A DNA stretch of 64,000 nucleotides from Paenibacillus oryzisoli (lineage in GTDB: Bacteria; Bacillota; Bacilli; Paenibacillales; NBRC-103111): contig NZ_LYPB01000084.1 of the NCBI RefSeq assembly GCF_001653565.1, positions 45,880-109,879 of the forward strand, read 5' to 3'. Numbering within the stretch: the stretch's first letter is position 1; every line of letters begins with the position of its first letter. The position numbers were made by a program, and so were the translations under genes. Under the pieces are notes generated by a model that did not search any database, was not told where the DNA came from, and worked only from the letters and a program-made list of their open reading frames with translations. Shown piece after piece: positions 8,988 to 17,506 of the stretch.

Positions 8988-10808
8988 TTAGCCTATAGAA
9001 GACATACGACCGTTCGCTTCATTCTCTGAAGCATGACTTCCTTGTGAATGATGGGCCAGCTGTTCATAAATACCTTGACGTGCAAGTAACTCAGCGTGTG
9101 TGCCTTCTTCAACAATTTTCCCATGACTCATCACGATAATACGGTCAGCATGCATAATGGTTGATATCCGATGTGCGATCACAATCGACGTTCTTCCTTC
9201 AGCAACAATGTTCAAGGCCGTTTGAATGAGCTGCTCGGTTTGTGAATCCAAGTTCGCTGTAGCTTCATCCAGGATAAGAACTTTCGGTTTGAATACGATG
9301 ATTCGTGCAAAAGAAATCAATTGCCGTTCGCCTGCAGACAACCCGCTGCCTCTCTCTGAAATGCGGGAATCATATCCGTCTTTCATCCGTGTAATAAGTG
9401 CATCCGCACCAACCAATTTACAAGCTTCAATAACCGTCTCACGTGAAATCGCGGGGTCGAACATCCTTACATTTTCAAAAATACTACCTGCATATAAATA
9501 TGGTTCTTGCTGGACCAATCCTATCGTTCGATGGAGATCGGTCTGGGAAATGTCCCGAATATCAATGCCATCAATTCGTATGGCACCACCCTGCACGTCA
9601 TAGAAGCGACAGAGCAGACTGATCAGGGAACTTTTACCTGCGCCTGTTGTACCTACAACCCCAATCATTTCACCGGGAGCGATATGTAAATCCAAATCTT
9701 CAATGACAGCCGTATCTTTCTGATATCCGAAATGCACATGATCAAACTGGATGTCTCCTTGGACATTAACCAGTGGAATCAATTCTGAAACCTCTTTGTC
9801 CTGTACTTCCGGTTGTGCCGAGAAAATATTCCAAATCCGACTCATGGATACTTGTGTAGATTGAAGTGTATTCCATTGCTGGGTGATATTATTGATAGGT
9901 TGGAAAAATTGTCTAATATACGTAATGAACGCATACAGTACGCCAAACTCAATCGCTTTATCAAAGACAGCAATACCGCCTACCCAAGTAATAAAGGCTA
10001 TCGATAAATTACCTAATATGTCAAAAGAGCGGTTAAACAACACACTCGTACGGATTTCTCTTAAATTCGCTCGAAAATAGCCTGTGTTCTTATCCGTAAA
10101 CCGACTCATCTGCTCCTTCTCTTGGTGGAACGCTTGAATAAGGTGCATGCCTGATAAGTTTTCAGCAGTGAACGCTACCATTTGCGATAACTTGGATCGT
10201 GATAGCTGATACGTCTTGCGCATATACGTACGGAAACCCACCGCGATGAGCACGATAATTGGAATGACAATCATGCTATACAACGTCAGCATCGGGTCCA
10301 AATGATACATGAGCACGATAATGAAAATCAACGTCATGCTGTCACGCACTAAGCTGAGGAGCACTTGTGTGAAAAACTGATTCAATGTTTCCGTATCGCT
10401 GGACACATGTGTGATAAGGCTTCCACTCGGCGTTTTGTCATAGTAAGACATCGATTGTTTGAAAATATGTTGAAATAAATCTTTGCGGATTTTAGCGACA
10501 ATGCTTTGACCTGCGAATTGCAGCAAATTATTTTGAATGTAGCTGAAAAACATACTCGAGATCGATAATCCACCGTACAGCAAGCAGATCATGATCAGTG
10601 CGCTGAAATCATTCTTACCGATCATGAGATTATCATCGATTGCGATTTTAACCAGATAGGGCTGAAATAAATCTGCCGCGATGCCTAATAAGGCACATAC
10701 GACAACAGCTGCAAATGTGAGCTTATGCGGTTTAGCATAAATGGCTAGCGAACGAAAGGAAGCTTTCGTTGGACTGAGGTCTTGTGGACGTTTATTCCGC
10801 TTGAACAT
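8988..10808 (-). CDS. ABC exporter subunit with catalytic NBD (BmrD/YheH-like)
   Basis: Half of a heterodimeric type IV ABC exporter: six-helix membrane domain, then a nucleotide-binding domain. The ATP site has Walker A GTTGAGKSS and Walker B VLILDEATANLD with the catalytic Glu present. Its signature is the variant LSAGERQ rather than LSGGQ. That pattern matches the consensus-site partner of asymmetric exporters such as BmrCD and TM287/288. The open frame extends to 10958, but the ATG at 10808 has AGGAGGT seven to ten bases before it and starts MFKRNKRPQDLS, giving 606 residues. It overlaps the end of its partner gene by 17 bp. Substrate unknown, probably lipophilic drugs or lipids. Confidence 0.85.
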   Translation of the reverse strand: MFKRNKRPQDLSPTKASFRSLAIYAKPHKLTFAAVVVCALLGIAADLFQPYLVKIAIDDNLMIGKNDFSALIMICLLYGGLSISSMFFSYIQNNLLQFAGQSIVAKIRKDLFQHIFKQSMSYYDKTPSGSLITHVSSDTETLNQFFTQVLLSLVRDSMTLIFIIVLMYHLDPMLTLYSMIVIPIIVLIAVGFRTYMRKTYQLSRSKLSQMVAFTAENLSGMHLIQAFHQEKEQMSRFTDKNTGYFRANLREIRTSVLFNRSFDILGNLSIAFITWVGGIAVFDKAIEFGVLYAFITYIRQFFQPINNITQQWNTLQSTQVSMSRIWNIFSAQPEVQDKEVSELIPLVNVQGDIQFDHVHFGYQKDTAVIEDLDLHIAPGEMIGVVGTTGAGKSSLISLLCRFYDVQGGAIRIDGIDIRDISQTDLHRTIGLVQQEPYLYAGSIFENVRMFDPAISRETVIEACKLVGADALITRMKDGYDSRISERGSGLSAGERQLISFARIIVFKPKVLILDEATANLDSQTEQLIQTALNIVAEGRTSIVIAHRISTIMHADRIIVMSHGKIVEEGTHAELLARQGIYEQLAHHSQGSHASENEANGRMSSIG

Positions 10809-12645
10809 CGTCACTACCTCCTTCTTGGATGGCATACAACTCTGCATACAAGCCTTCTTGTTCAAGCAATTGATGATGTGTGCCGCGTTGAACAATCCTA
10901 CCTTCATGCAGCACGATAATCTCATCCGTGTGTTTAAGAGCTGAAATGCGATGCGCAATCCAGATGGTCGTTTTATTCAATCGCTCTTTTCGAATCGCGT
11001 CGATGATATGTTTTTCCGTTACGGAATCAACTGCGCTGATGCTGTCGTCAAGAATCATCAGGGGTGAATCTTTAATGATGCCTCGAGCCAAACTCGTTCG
11101 CTGACGTTGACCACCCGACAAGGTGACCCCCCGTTCGCCTAGTTTTGTCTCAAACTTTTCGGGAAATGACACGATACTGGATAATATTTGCGCTTTGTTA
11201 GCAGCGCGTTCCACTTGTTCTATAGAGGATTCTCTTTTGAAGAAGGCAATGTTATCCCTAATGGATGTACTGAACAGAAAGCCCTCTTGAGGCACATAAG
11301 CGATTTGATTGCGCAGACTCTCCAGTGTCACATCACGGATATCGCTATCTCCGATCCATACTGTTCCTTCCGGCGGATCGTAGATTCGCAGCATGATTTT
11401 CATCAGCGTGGATTTCCCGCTGCCTGTTTTGCCAATAATACCGATCGATTTCCCTGGTTCAATGGTCAGTGAGATATCATGAAGCACTTCATCCTCATCA
11501 TCTGGATACGCAAATGACAAATGCTCAATGCGAATCTCTTCCTGATCAAGATGCGTTGGCTGGGCAAGCGCATTCTGCTTAATTTCGGACTCCTTGGCTA
11601 ACAGCTCATTGACTCGTTCTAAGGAAGCTCGCGAGCGCTGCAGCGCATTAATTACGCGCCCAATTTGCTGTAAGGGATTCACCATCATCCGAATATACAA
11701 GGTTAATTCAACGAAATGACCAATCGTGATACGCCCATGAATCGTCAAATAGCCCCCGAAGGCAATCGCAATAATAAGCGATACCGCACCCAGAAACGGG
11801 ATTAACGCTTCAAATAACGAGGATAGTCGGACTAAACGAAGCTGCTTGTCACGTATCCGGTCTACAGTCTCACTAAATCTGCCAATCATGATGGGTTCTA
11901 CCGCGAATTTCTTCGCAACACGGATACCTCCAAATTGCTCTTCGGCGGACTCCGTCATCGTTCCGATTGCTTCCTGAACTTGTAATGAGCGCTGCTTAAT
12001 GATTGGTTGAAATTTAGCCGATAACACAGGAATAAGTAATAAGGGCACGATGCAGATCAGAATAACATACAGCGGGATGGAGCTAAATAGCATTGAAACA
12101 ATCGCAGCAGCAATTAATATAACCGAGTTCACAATCTGGTTGATCCCGAGTGAAATGGACTCTCGAATAACGGTCACATCATTCATCACATAACTCAGCA
12201 GCTTACCCACACCATTTTGGGAATAAAAAGTGGCTCCAAGTCGAGTAAAGTGATCGAACAACCGATTTCTCGTTTCGAACTCGAAACGCCTTCCGCTCCG
12301 CATAATCATATACTGGCCAATCGCACACAATACACCAAAGGCTACACCAATGATAAGTAATTTCACGCTGTATTGCGCAATTAAACTTTTACTTAGTCCA
12401 CCCTTCTGGAGCTGGTCCGTAAACATTCCTAGCAGTTTGGGATAGTACGAGTGAATAATATTCCCAACCGAGATCAAGAGTGCGGCAATCACATACACCG
12501 GCCAATTCTTACGCAAGAAATCAACCAATAACCGTGTAGGTTTCAAAACGACATCACTTCCCATTACTAATTTTGACTCGCTTGTAAGTTTTCCCATGTA
12601 TGAAAAACGTCCGGTCCACGCCTTTCCCAGTATACGCCTATTCAC
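10792..12645 (-). CDS. ABC exporter subunit with degenerate NBD (BmrC/YheI-like)
   Basis: First gene of the exporter pair: six membrane helices (about residues 40-330) and an NBD. It has Walker A GKTGSGKST and a perfect signature LSGGQRQR, but Walker B reads LMILDDSISAVD, with Asp where the catalytic Glu should be. Paired with the LSAGE signature of the other subunit, this makes one catalytically weak ATP site, the hallmark of heterodimeric exporters of the BmrCD type. The start is GTG at 12645 after GGAAG; an in-frame ATG at 12597 is an alternative. Translational coupling with the downstream subunit is likely from the 17-bp overlap. Confidence 0.85.
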   Translation of the reverse strand: MNRRILGKAWTGRFSYMGKLTSESKLVMGSDVVLKPTRLLVDFLRKNWPVYVIAALLISVGNIIHSYYPKLLGMFTDQLQKGGLSKSLIAQYSVKLLIIGVAFGVLCAIGQYMIMRSGRRFEFETRNRLFDHFTRLGATFYSQNGVGKLLSYVMNDVTVIRESISLGINQIVNSVILIAAAIVSMLFSSIPLYVILICIVPLLLIPVLSAKFQPIIKQRSLQVQEAIGTMTESAEEQFGGIRVAKKFAVEPIMIGRFSETVDRIRDKQLRLVRLSSLFEALIPFLGAVSLIIAIAFGGYLTIHGRITIGHFVELTLYIRMMVNPLQQIGRVINALQRSRASLERVNELLAKESEIKQNALAQPTHLDQEEIRIEHLSFAYPDDEDEVLHDISLTIEPGKSIGIIGKTGSGKSTLMKIMLRIYDPPEGTVWIGDSDIRDVTLESLRNQIAYVPQEGFLFSTSIRDNIAFFKRESSIEQVERAANKAQILSSIVSFPEKFETKLGERGVTLSGGQRQRTSLARGIIKDSPLMILDDSISAVDSVTEKHIIDAIRKERLNKTTIWIAHRISALKHTDEIIVLHEGRIVQRGTHHQLLEQEGLYAELYAIQEGGSDDVQAE

Positions 12646-12727
12646 TTCTACTTCCTATATCAGATATTGACGTTATAATAAGAGAAGTCGTCATAAATTT
12701 ACATAGACCCAAAGGAGGCGTAGGATC

Positions 12728-12934
12728 ATGGACTTTATTTTAGATCGCATCGAAAATAAAATTGAGTTTTTTCAGGCTTATGATTTAAGGACACTTGAAA
12801 AGAAAATTAATGAGCAAATCGACAATAACAAGGCGCTCATGCTTGATGTATTTGCGATCCAGCATCACACTGTATTCGACCCCAATGCGGGTAAAATGCT
12901 CTATAGTGCAGTTGTTCATTTCAAAGTAAAATAA
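12728..12934 (+). CDS. DUF2536 (YrzA-like) small protein
   Basis: A 68-residue protein that I match from memory to the DUF2536 family of Bacillales (YrzA in B. subtilis), of unknown function. Visible: an amphipathic N-half (LDRIENKIEFFQAYDLRTLEKKI) and a C-terminal beta strand with the conserved-looking ending MLYSAVVHFKVK. The ATG follows AAAGGAGGCG. It is divergent from the ABC exporter pair and convergent with the acetyl esterase, with a shared terminator between. Confidence 0.7.
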   Translation: MDFILDRIENKIEFFQAYDLRTLEKKINEQIDNNKALMLDVFAIQHHTVFDPNAGKMLYSAVVHFKVK

Positions 12935-13002
12935 TAATCAGCTTCTCAAAAAAAGATCGGTGGCATACCGAGACCATATCGCCAGCATCAGGCTGCGCGC
13001 AA

Positions 13003-13037
13003 AAAACCACTCGCATCTTTGGAATGAGAGTGGTTTT
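13003..13037. terminator. Bidirectional terminator between DUF2536 gene and CE7 esterase
   Basis: Stem AAAACCACTC (13003-13012) with GAGTGGTTTT (13028-13037), extended inside by CAT/ATG. A-rich on one side and T-rich on the other, so it can work from both strands. The esterase stop lies 7 bp away. Confidence 0.85.
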
Positions 13038-13043
13038 CATTTT

Positions 13044-14003
13044 TTAAAGATCCGACATGAATTGGAAAGTCAAATCACCGAAACCTGGTAATCCTTCATG
13101 TCCGAAATCTGGGAAGATTTCTAATTTTTTGGTAGCCGTAATTTTATTATATGCAGCAAATTGGGTAGACGGCGGGCACACTGTGTCCATAAGACCCACA
13201 CCCATCATCACTTCACCTTGAATGCGATTAGCTAGGTTTTGAATATCAATGTAGCCCAATTTCGTGAAATATTCTTCCTCACGTTTGTGTTGTGGGTCAT
13301 GACGACGGAAGAAGTCCTTCAACTCTTGATAAGCATCCTTCGCTAGATCCATCTCCCACACGCGCTTATAGTCGCTTAGGAAAGGATAGACGGGTGCTAG
13401 TTTCTTAATTCGTGGCTCAAGCGCTGCACAAGCAATCGTTAGAGCACCTCCTTGCGAGCCGCCCATAGCGCCTACACGTGCCGGGTCAACTTCCGGCATA
13501 CTCATCGCAATGCCAGCAAGCTGTGCAGTATCCAAGAAAATGTCGCGGAACAGAAGTTGATCCGGGTGATCATCCAATCCTCGCACGATGTGTCCTCTCA
13601 GCGTTGTCCCTTTGGTTCCGCCGACATCCTCAGAGAATCCACCTTGACCACGACAATCCATGGAGAAGAAAGAATAGCCAAGTGCTGCGTAAGAAAGCTT
13701 ATCGTTCCAATCACCAGAATTGCCTGAGTAGCCATGGAACTGAACAATCGCTGGATGCGGTTCTGTCACATTCTTCGGGCGAACATATTTCGCGTAAATG
13801 CGAGCGCCTTTCACACCTGTGAAATACAGATCAAAGCAGTCCGCATACGGTACTTGAAATTCACTAGGGCGAAGCTCGATTTGGGGATCTACCGCCTTCA
13901 TTTCAGCGATGGCACGCTCCCAATACGTGTCAAAATCTTCAGGTCTTGGATTTCGTCCTTCGTACGTGTGTAGCTTTTCTAACGGATAATCAATTGCTGG
14001 CAT
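13044..14003 (-). CDS. Acetyl xylan esterase / cephalosporin-C deacetylase, CE7 family
   Basis: Alpha/beta hydrolase that removes acetyl groups from short xylo-oligosaccharides and other small acetylated compounds; CE7 enzymes are cytoplasmic and hexameric. The catalytic Ser183 is in GGSQGG, His302 in FGHEG, and the likely Asp is in GLMDTVCPP. The CE7 marker RGQGG is present at 118-122. The length of 319 residues is standard and there is no signal peptide. The ATG at 14003 follows GAGGAT. It lies 24 bp after the unknown 548-residue protein gene, so the two form an operon that probably handles an acetylated oligosaccharide. Confidence 0.9.
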   Translation of the reverse strand: MPAIDYPLEKLHTYEGRNPRPEDFDTYWERAIAEMKAVDPQIELRPSEFQVPYADCFDLYFTGVKGARIYAKYVRPKNVTEPHPAIVQFHGYSGNSGDWNDKLSYAALGYSFFSMDCRGQGGFSEDVGGTKGTTLRGHIVRGLDDHPDQLLFRDIFLDTAQLAGIAMSMPEVDPARVGAMGGSQGGALTIACAALEPRIKKLAPVYPFLSDYKRVWEMDLAKDAYQELKDFFRRHDPQHKREEEYFTKLGYIDIQNLANRIQGEVMMGVGLMDTVCPPSTQFAAYNKITATKKLEIFPDFGHEGLPGFGDLTFQFMSDL

Positions 14004-14027
14004 GTGTCCATCCTCATTTCTACGATT

Positions 14028-15674
14028 TTAAGCGACCGTATAGGAAGTGAAATCGATGACTTCACCATCAATAAGTTTACTTATTCCCTGCGCCAGATCG
14101 CCGCTTAACAACAACGCTTGATTCAATAAAGACGTATAGGTAATCGTATTAGTAGCACCGTATGTAGGTTGCTTGTCATTCATCAGTTGGGCAAAATGGT
14201 GAACATCGCGAATCTCGAGTAATTCTGCTTGTGACTGATCAATGCATTCGACGACGACTGCATTCCTACTACCTTGACTAGTTACAAAACAACGATCCTC
14301 CAGCACTTCTCGTTTGAACGCTTGCTGGATATAAACAGCCATGTAAACGTTACCTATTTGTCCAAACAGTCCATTAGGTGTCTCTATCCACTCGCCTAGA
14401 GGCAAACAACCTTTGATGTAATCAGGCTGGCCCGTTGGAATGTCATAGGAAGCCATAATAACCTGCTTATGAAAAAGCACTTCTGTGTATTCGCTTTGAT
14501 GACGCAAATCTCCTTCTGGCTGTTCCAAATCTGGGTGGAAAAAATAACCGTGATTCACGCCTTGTACGTGATCAAGCGGAAAAGCGACGTCCCAGCGATG
14601 TTGTTCATTATCGAACTCACGAATTCGTTCCCATATGCCGCCCATTGCAAAGCTTTCTGTGATATAGACATAACTATGAAGATGATCATTCTCATGCTGC
14701 GCTTGACCGATTTGTTTAGGTATTTGTCGCTTAATTTCAACGGGTCCCGATGACCGCTCTAAGGCTGTTTGAATCGTTTGTGCTGGCGCTTCATACGCAA
14801 GAAATCCCGCATATTCTGTTCTGGGCATGTGAGTCGGCAGCTTGAAATCTCCGTATTGCACATAATCATGCAGGACATTCGTATCTTTAGGCATGTCATG
14901 CGGCCAAATTCGTGCATGAGGCCCTACCCAGGCGCCACCTAAGTAGAACGTCGCACGTTCGCTCCATAAATAGTCAAGCATGCGAGCGAGTTCGCTGCGG
15001 ATTTCGGTATCTTGGATCAACTGCCACGCACAGGTGAATGCCTGTACCCAATGCCAGAACCAAGGCAGTCCGCCGTATTCCGTCATCCCATTGGCAGTGA
15101 CGCGTTGGCGTGTCAATTGCAGACTTTCATATCCATCTTGAACTAAAGCGGCATCCCCATATCGTTGTCCGAAAATCAGCTTCGCTGCTGTATATTTCGC
15201 CTCATGATGACCATAACTCGAGAGCGGTTTCCGATAGAAGTTGCTCTCATAAATATGGCGGAGCGTTGTCTCCAAAGCTACACGGAGCGCTTCACTCAAC
15301 TGTTCTTGATAACGCTGAGCAAAATAAACCATCAAGCTCCCCATGAGCTCGACTGGCAATGTATTCTTGGACGCCTCTTGAGGCGATGGTCTTAAGTTCA
15401 ATGGCCAGTGACCATAGGTACTGCTCGCTGGATCTTGATCTTGAATCTGGAGTAGATGAAGGAGAACACTCTCAGCTTTGGCCTTCGCCGCTACGCGATC
15501 ACCTTCGAATGTGATTGCGGAATCTACAGATGCCGCGAAAAGATACGATGCATAATAGAAATTGTCACGCACGTCCCCTTCGAAAAGAAAACCATTACTC
15601 AAAATGGGTTGTTTATAAGCTGCTTGCGCAATATTCGCAATAATTTCGTCTTGGCGTTGCTGGATCGTAGTCAA
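14028..15674 (-). CDS. Unrecognised protein, probably alpha-toroid plus beta-sandwich glycan enzyme
   Basis: I do not recognise a named family. The open frame starts at 15698, but a TTG at 15674 has GGAG eight bases before it, giving 548 residues without a signal peptide. Residues ~1-290 are helical with aromatic and His/Tyr-rich turns (SSYGHHEAKY, GGLPWFWHW, GGAWVGPHARIWPHD), like the (alpha/alpha)6 toroid of heparinase-type lyases and GH88/GH105. The C-half is beta-rich (HSYVYITESFAMGG, DHVQGVNHGYFFHPD). That architecture is common in polysaccharide lyases. Its operon partner is a CE7 acetyl esterase, and a LacI-type operator lies upstream. An enzyme on an acetylated glycan is inferred, not shown. 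Confidence 0.6.
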   Translation of the reverse strand: MTTIQQRQDEIIANIAQAAYKQPILSNGFLFEGDVRDNFYYASYLFAASVDSAITFEGDRVAAKAKAESVLLHLLQIQDQDPASSTYGHWPLNLRPSPQEASKNTLPVELMGSLMVYFAQRYQEQLSEALRVALETTLRHIYESNFYRKPLSSYGHHEAKYTAAKLIFGQRYGDAALVQDGYESLQLTRQRVTANGMTEYGGLPWFWHWVQAFTCAWQLIQDTEIRSELARMLDYLWSERATFYLGGAWVGPHARIWPHDMPKDTNVLHDYVQYGDFKLPTHMPRTEYAGFLAYEAPAQTIQTALERSSGPVEIKRQIPKQIGQAQHENDHLHSYVYITESFAMGGIWERIREFDNEQHRWDVAFPLDHVQGVNHGYFFHPDLEQPEGDLRHQSEYTEVLFHKQVIMASYDIPTGQPDYIKGCLPLGEWIETPNGLFGQIGNVYMAVYIQQAFKREVLEDRCFVTSQGSRNAVVVECIDQSQAELLEIRDVHHFAQLMNDKQPTYGATNTITYTSLLNQALLLSGDLAQGISKLIDGEVIDFTSYTVA

Positions 15675-15746
15675 TTTGTCATCTCCTATTGAGAACATAT
15701 GATTTATGTTTGTTTAGTATCCATTTTATAAGGCAAACTCTCGAAT

Positions 15747-15758
15747 TGAAACGTTTCA
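15747..15758. promoter_or_regulatory. LacI-type operator candidate before the 14028-15674 operon
   Basis: Perfect 12-bp palindrome TGAAACGTTTCA, about 73 bp before the TTG start. The central CG with flanking AAA/TTT half-sites is typical of LacI-family operators and resembles the sites before the GH88 gene at 36202-36247. No LacI-family gene is in the window. Confidence 0.5.
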
Positions 15759-16198
15759 CTTCACCAATTTTATATGTTAATAAATGTAGCGTCAATGTGA
15801 AGTTATGAGGAAACGGGGATGTATCCTTAAGTGCCTAAACAGAAAGTTACGGAACGACATTCCTCTATGTTTAGTCATTCTTGCTCTTCTCCCTTCTACC
15901 CACCAAATAGCGAAGCTTCGTTCCGCAACTTCCGCAGAATCGGGCAGAATAGTCACCAGAGTCAAATTAACTGGAACTTACTACATAAAATACATATAAC
16001 TGCTAATTCTATGAAAGTCCACATCAAATAAATGTAGAAAATCCATCTATTTGTGGCAAGAACAAAGATGGATTTCATCGTATAGCAAGCCGTTACCATG
16101 CTTCCCTATTCTCTTCAACGTGGAATTACAAATGCATACCGATGCTTCCGGCTGCTCCCCTTTCTGAAGGGGCCACAGTACGTCAACCCACCCAAAAA
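15759..16198. other. Intergenic region with a 51-bp-spaced repeat pair
   Basis: No convincing gene: the short frames lack ribosome sites and recognisable composition. The region holds two related segments, CTACATAAAATACATATAAC at 15981 and a version ending in AGAAAATCCATCTATT at 16032-16051, 51 bp apart. The 16-base core AGAAAATCCATCTATT occurs again, identical, at 42569-42584. Confidence 0.6.
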
Positions 16199-16238
16199 CA
16201 CCTCCAATCGTTAGACAGGTGTCTAACGATTGGAGGTG
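16199..16238 (-). terminator. Terminator of ald
   Basis: Nearly perfect 40-bp palindrome with two 19-nt arms (16199-16217 and 16220-16238), 30 bp past the ald stop. On the minus strand it is followed by TGTTTTTGG. Unusually long for a terminator stem. Confidence 0.85.
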
Positions 16239-16268
16239 CAGTTCACTACGGTCATTCTTCAATCCATT

Positions 16269-17384
16269 TTATTGGATCAACGAATAAATGTCCGTGTACG
16301 TATAACCATGAGCCTCAGCGACGGCTTGATATGTCACATGACCATGTGCCACATTAATCCCCTTGGCGATGGCTTTGTTGTCGAGGGCAGCGCGCGCGAA
16401 GCCTTTACCTGCGATTTGCAAGCCATAGCTGGTCGTAACATTCGTCAACGCCAATGTTGAAGTACGCGCTACAGCCCCCGGCATATTGGCTACCGCGTAA
16501 TGAATGACCCCATGCTTCACATAGGTTGGCTGATCATGCGTTGTAATACGGTCGATCGTCTCGATCGATCCACCCTGATCAATGGCAACGTCGATGATCA
16601 CACTGCCCGGACTCATTGTTTTGACCATGGCCTCCGTCACGAGACGAGGTGCGCGTGCACCCGGAATCAAAACTGCGCCAACAACGAGATCCGCACGTCG
16701 GACGACTTCTGCAATGTTGTATGGATTGGACATGACCGTTTTCACACGACCGTGATATTGATCATCCAGTTGGCGAAGCCGATCAGCATTCAAGTCAACG
16801 ATAGTCACATCAGCTCCGAGGCCTATGGCCATTTTTGCCGCATTCGCACCAACGATGCCACCACCGATCACCGCGACTTTACCTGGTTCAACACCAGGTA
16901 CGCCACCTAGCAGTATGCCTTTACCACCATGCGCCTTCTCTAGAAAATGGGCACCGATCTGCACAGACATGCGACCAGCCACTTCACTCATCGGCGTTAA
17001 GAGCGGTAAACTGCCGTTATCGAGCTGGATCGTTTCATAGGCGATAGCTGTTACCTTTTGACTAACAAGCGCATGTGTTAATTCCGCTTCAGGAGCGAGA
17101 TGCAGATATGTATACAAGATTAATCCATCATGAAATAATCCATATTCCTCAGGGAGTGGTTCTTTCACTTTGACGACCATCTCGGATGACCATACCTCCG
17201 CTGCGGTTGCTACGATCGTCGCACCTGCCGCCATATAATCTTCGTCTGTGAATCCAATGCTGTGTCCAGCAAACGTTTCGACCCTTACCTCATGTCCTGC
17301 CTGTTTGTATGAAAGCACCGAGCTCGGTGTCATGCCAACGCGAAATTCATTGTTTTTAATTTCTTTAGGAACGCCTATGATCAT
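16269..17384 (-). CDS. ald: Alanine dehydrogenase
   Basis: NAD-dependent oxidative deamination of L-alanine to pyruvate and ammonia; in Bacillus it supports growth on alanine and normal sporulation. The N-terminus MIIGVPKEIKNNEFRVGMTP is typical. Further markers are VKVKEPLPEEY with the substrate Lys, YLHLAPE with the catalytic His, the Rossmann loop GGGIVGANAAKMA, and a late Asp in DVAIDQGGS. At 371 residues it has full length. The ATG at 17384 follows GAGAGGTTGA. The gene for a PucR-type regulator lies directly upstream in the same direction; in B. subtilis the PucR-family activator AdeR controls ald, so the pair is probably regulator and target. Confidence 0.95.
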   Translation of the reverse strand: MIIGVPKEIKNNEFRVGMTPSSVLSYKQAGHEVRVETFAGHSIGFTDEDYMAAGATIVATAAEVWSSEMVVKVKEPLPEEYGLFHDGLILYTYLHLAPEAELTHALVSQKVTAIAYETIQLDNGSLPLLTPMSEVAGRMSVQIGAHFLEKAHGGKGILLGGVPGVEPGKVAVIGGGIVGANAAKMAIGLGADVTIVDLNADRLRQLDDQYHGRVKTVMSNPYNIAEVVRRADLVVGAVLIPGARAPRLVTEAMVKTMSPGSVIIDVAIDQGGSIETIDRITTHDQPTYVKHGVIHYAVANMPGAVARTSTLALTNVTTSYGLQIAGKGFARAALDNKAIAKGINVAHGHVTYQAVAEAHGYTYTDIYSLIQ

Positions 17385-17443
17385 GCCCCATCAACCTCTC
17401 TTGAGGACCCCTTAAAGGAAGGATCGCTCTCTACTTGTCTCCA

Positions 17444-17487
17444 AGTATAAGAGAGAATTTGGATCATGCCATTAGACATTTTGTCAA
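17444..17487 (-). promoter_or_regulatory. ald promoter region with inverted repeat
   Basis: Between the regulator stop and ald, the minus strand has a -10-like TATACT (17449-17444) with no good -35 at normal spacing. About 26-28 bp further upstream is an inverted repeat TTAGACATTTTGTCAA (17472-17487; arms GACA/TGTC). A weak -35 plus an upstream dyad fits an activator-dependent promoter, probably for the adjacent PucR/AdeR-like protein. Confidence 0.4.
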
Positions 17488-17506
17488 AAAACCATGGCTT
17501 TTCTTT

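Noticed and set aside
10809..10958. N-terminal extension of the ABC exporter subunit (MRIAFQLLNTRMRLS...)
   Set aside because: It lies inside the partner gene, has no ribosome site, and the ATG at 10808 follows AGGAGG.
16047..16262. 71-codon minus-strand frame with a repeated LQSLD stretch
   Set aside because: Most of it is the ald terminator palindrome and its surroundings; no ribosome site or recognisable sequence.
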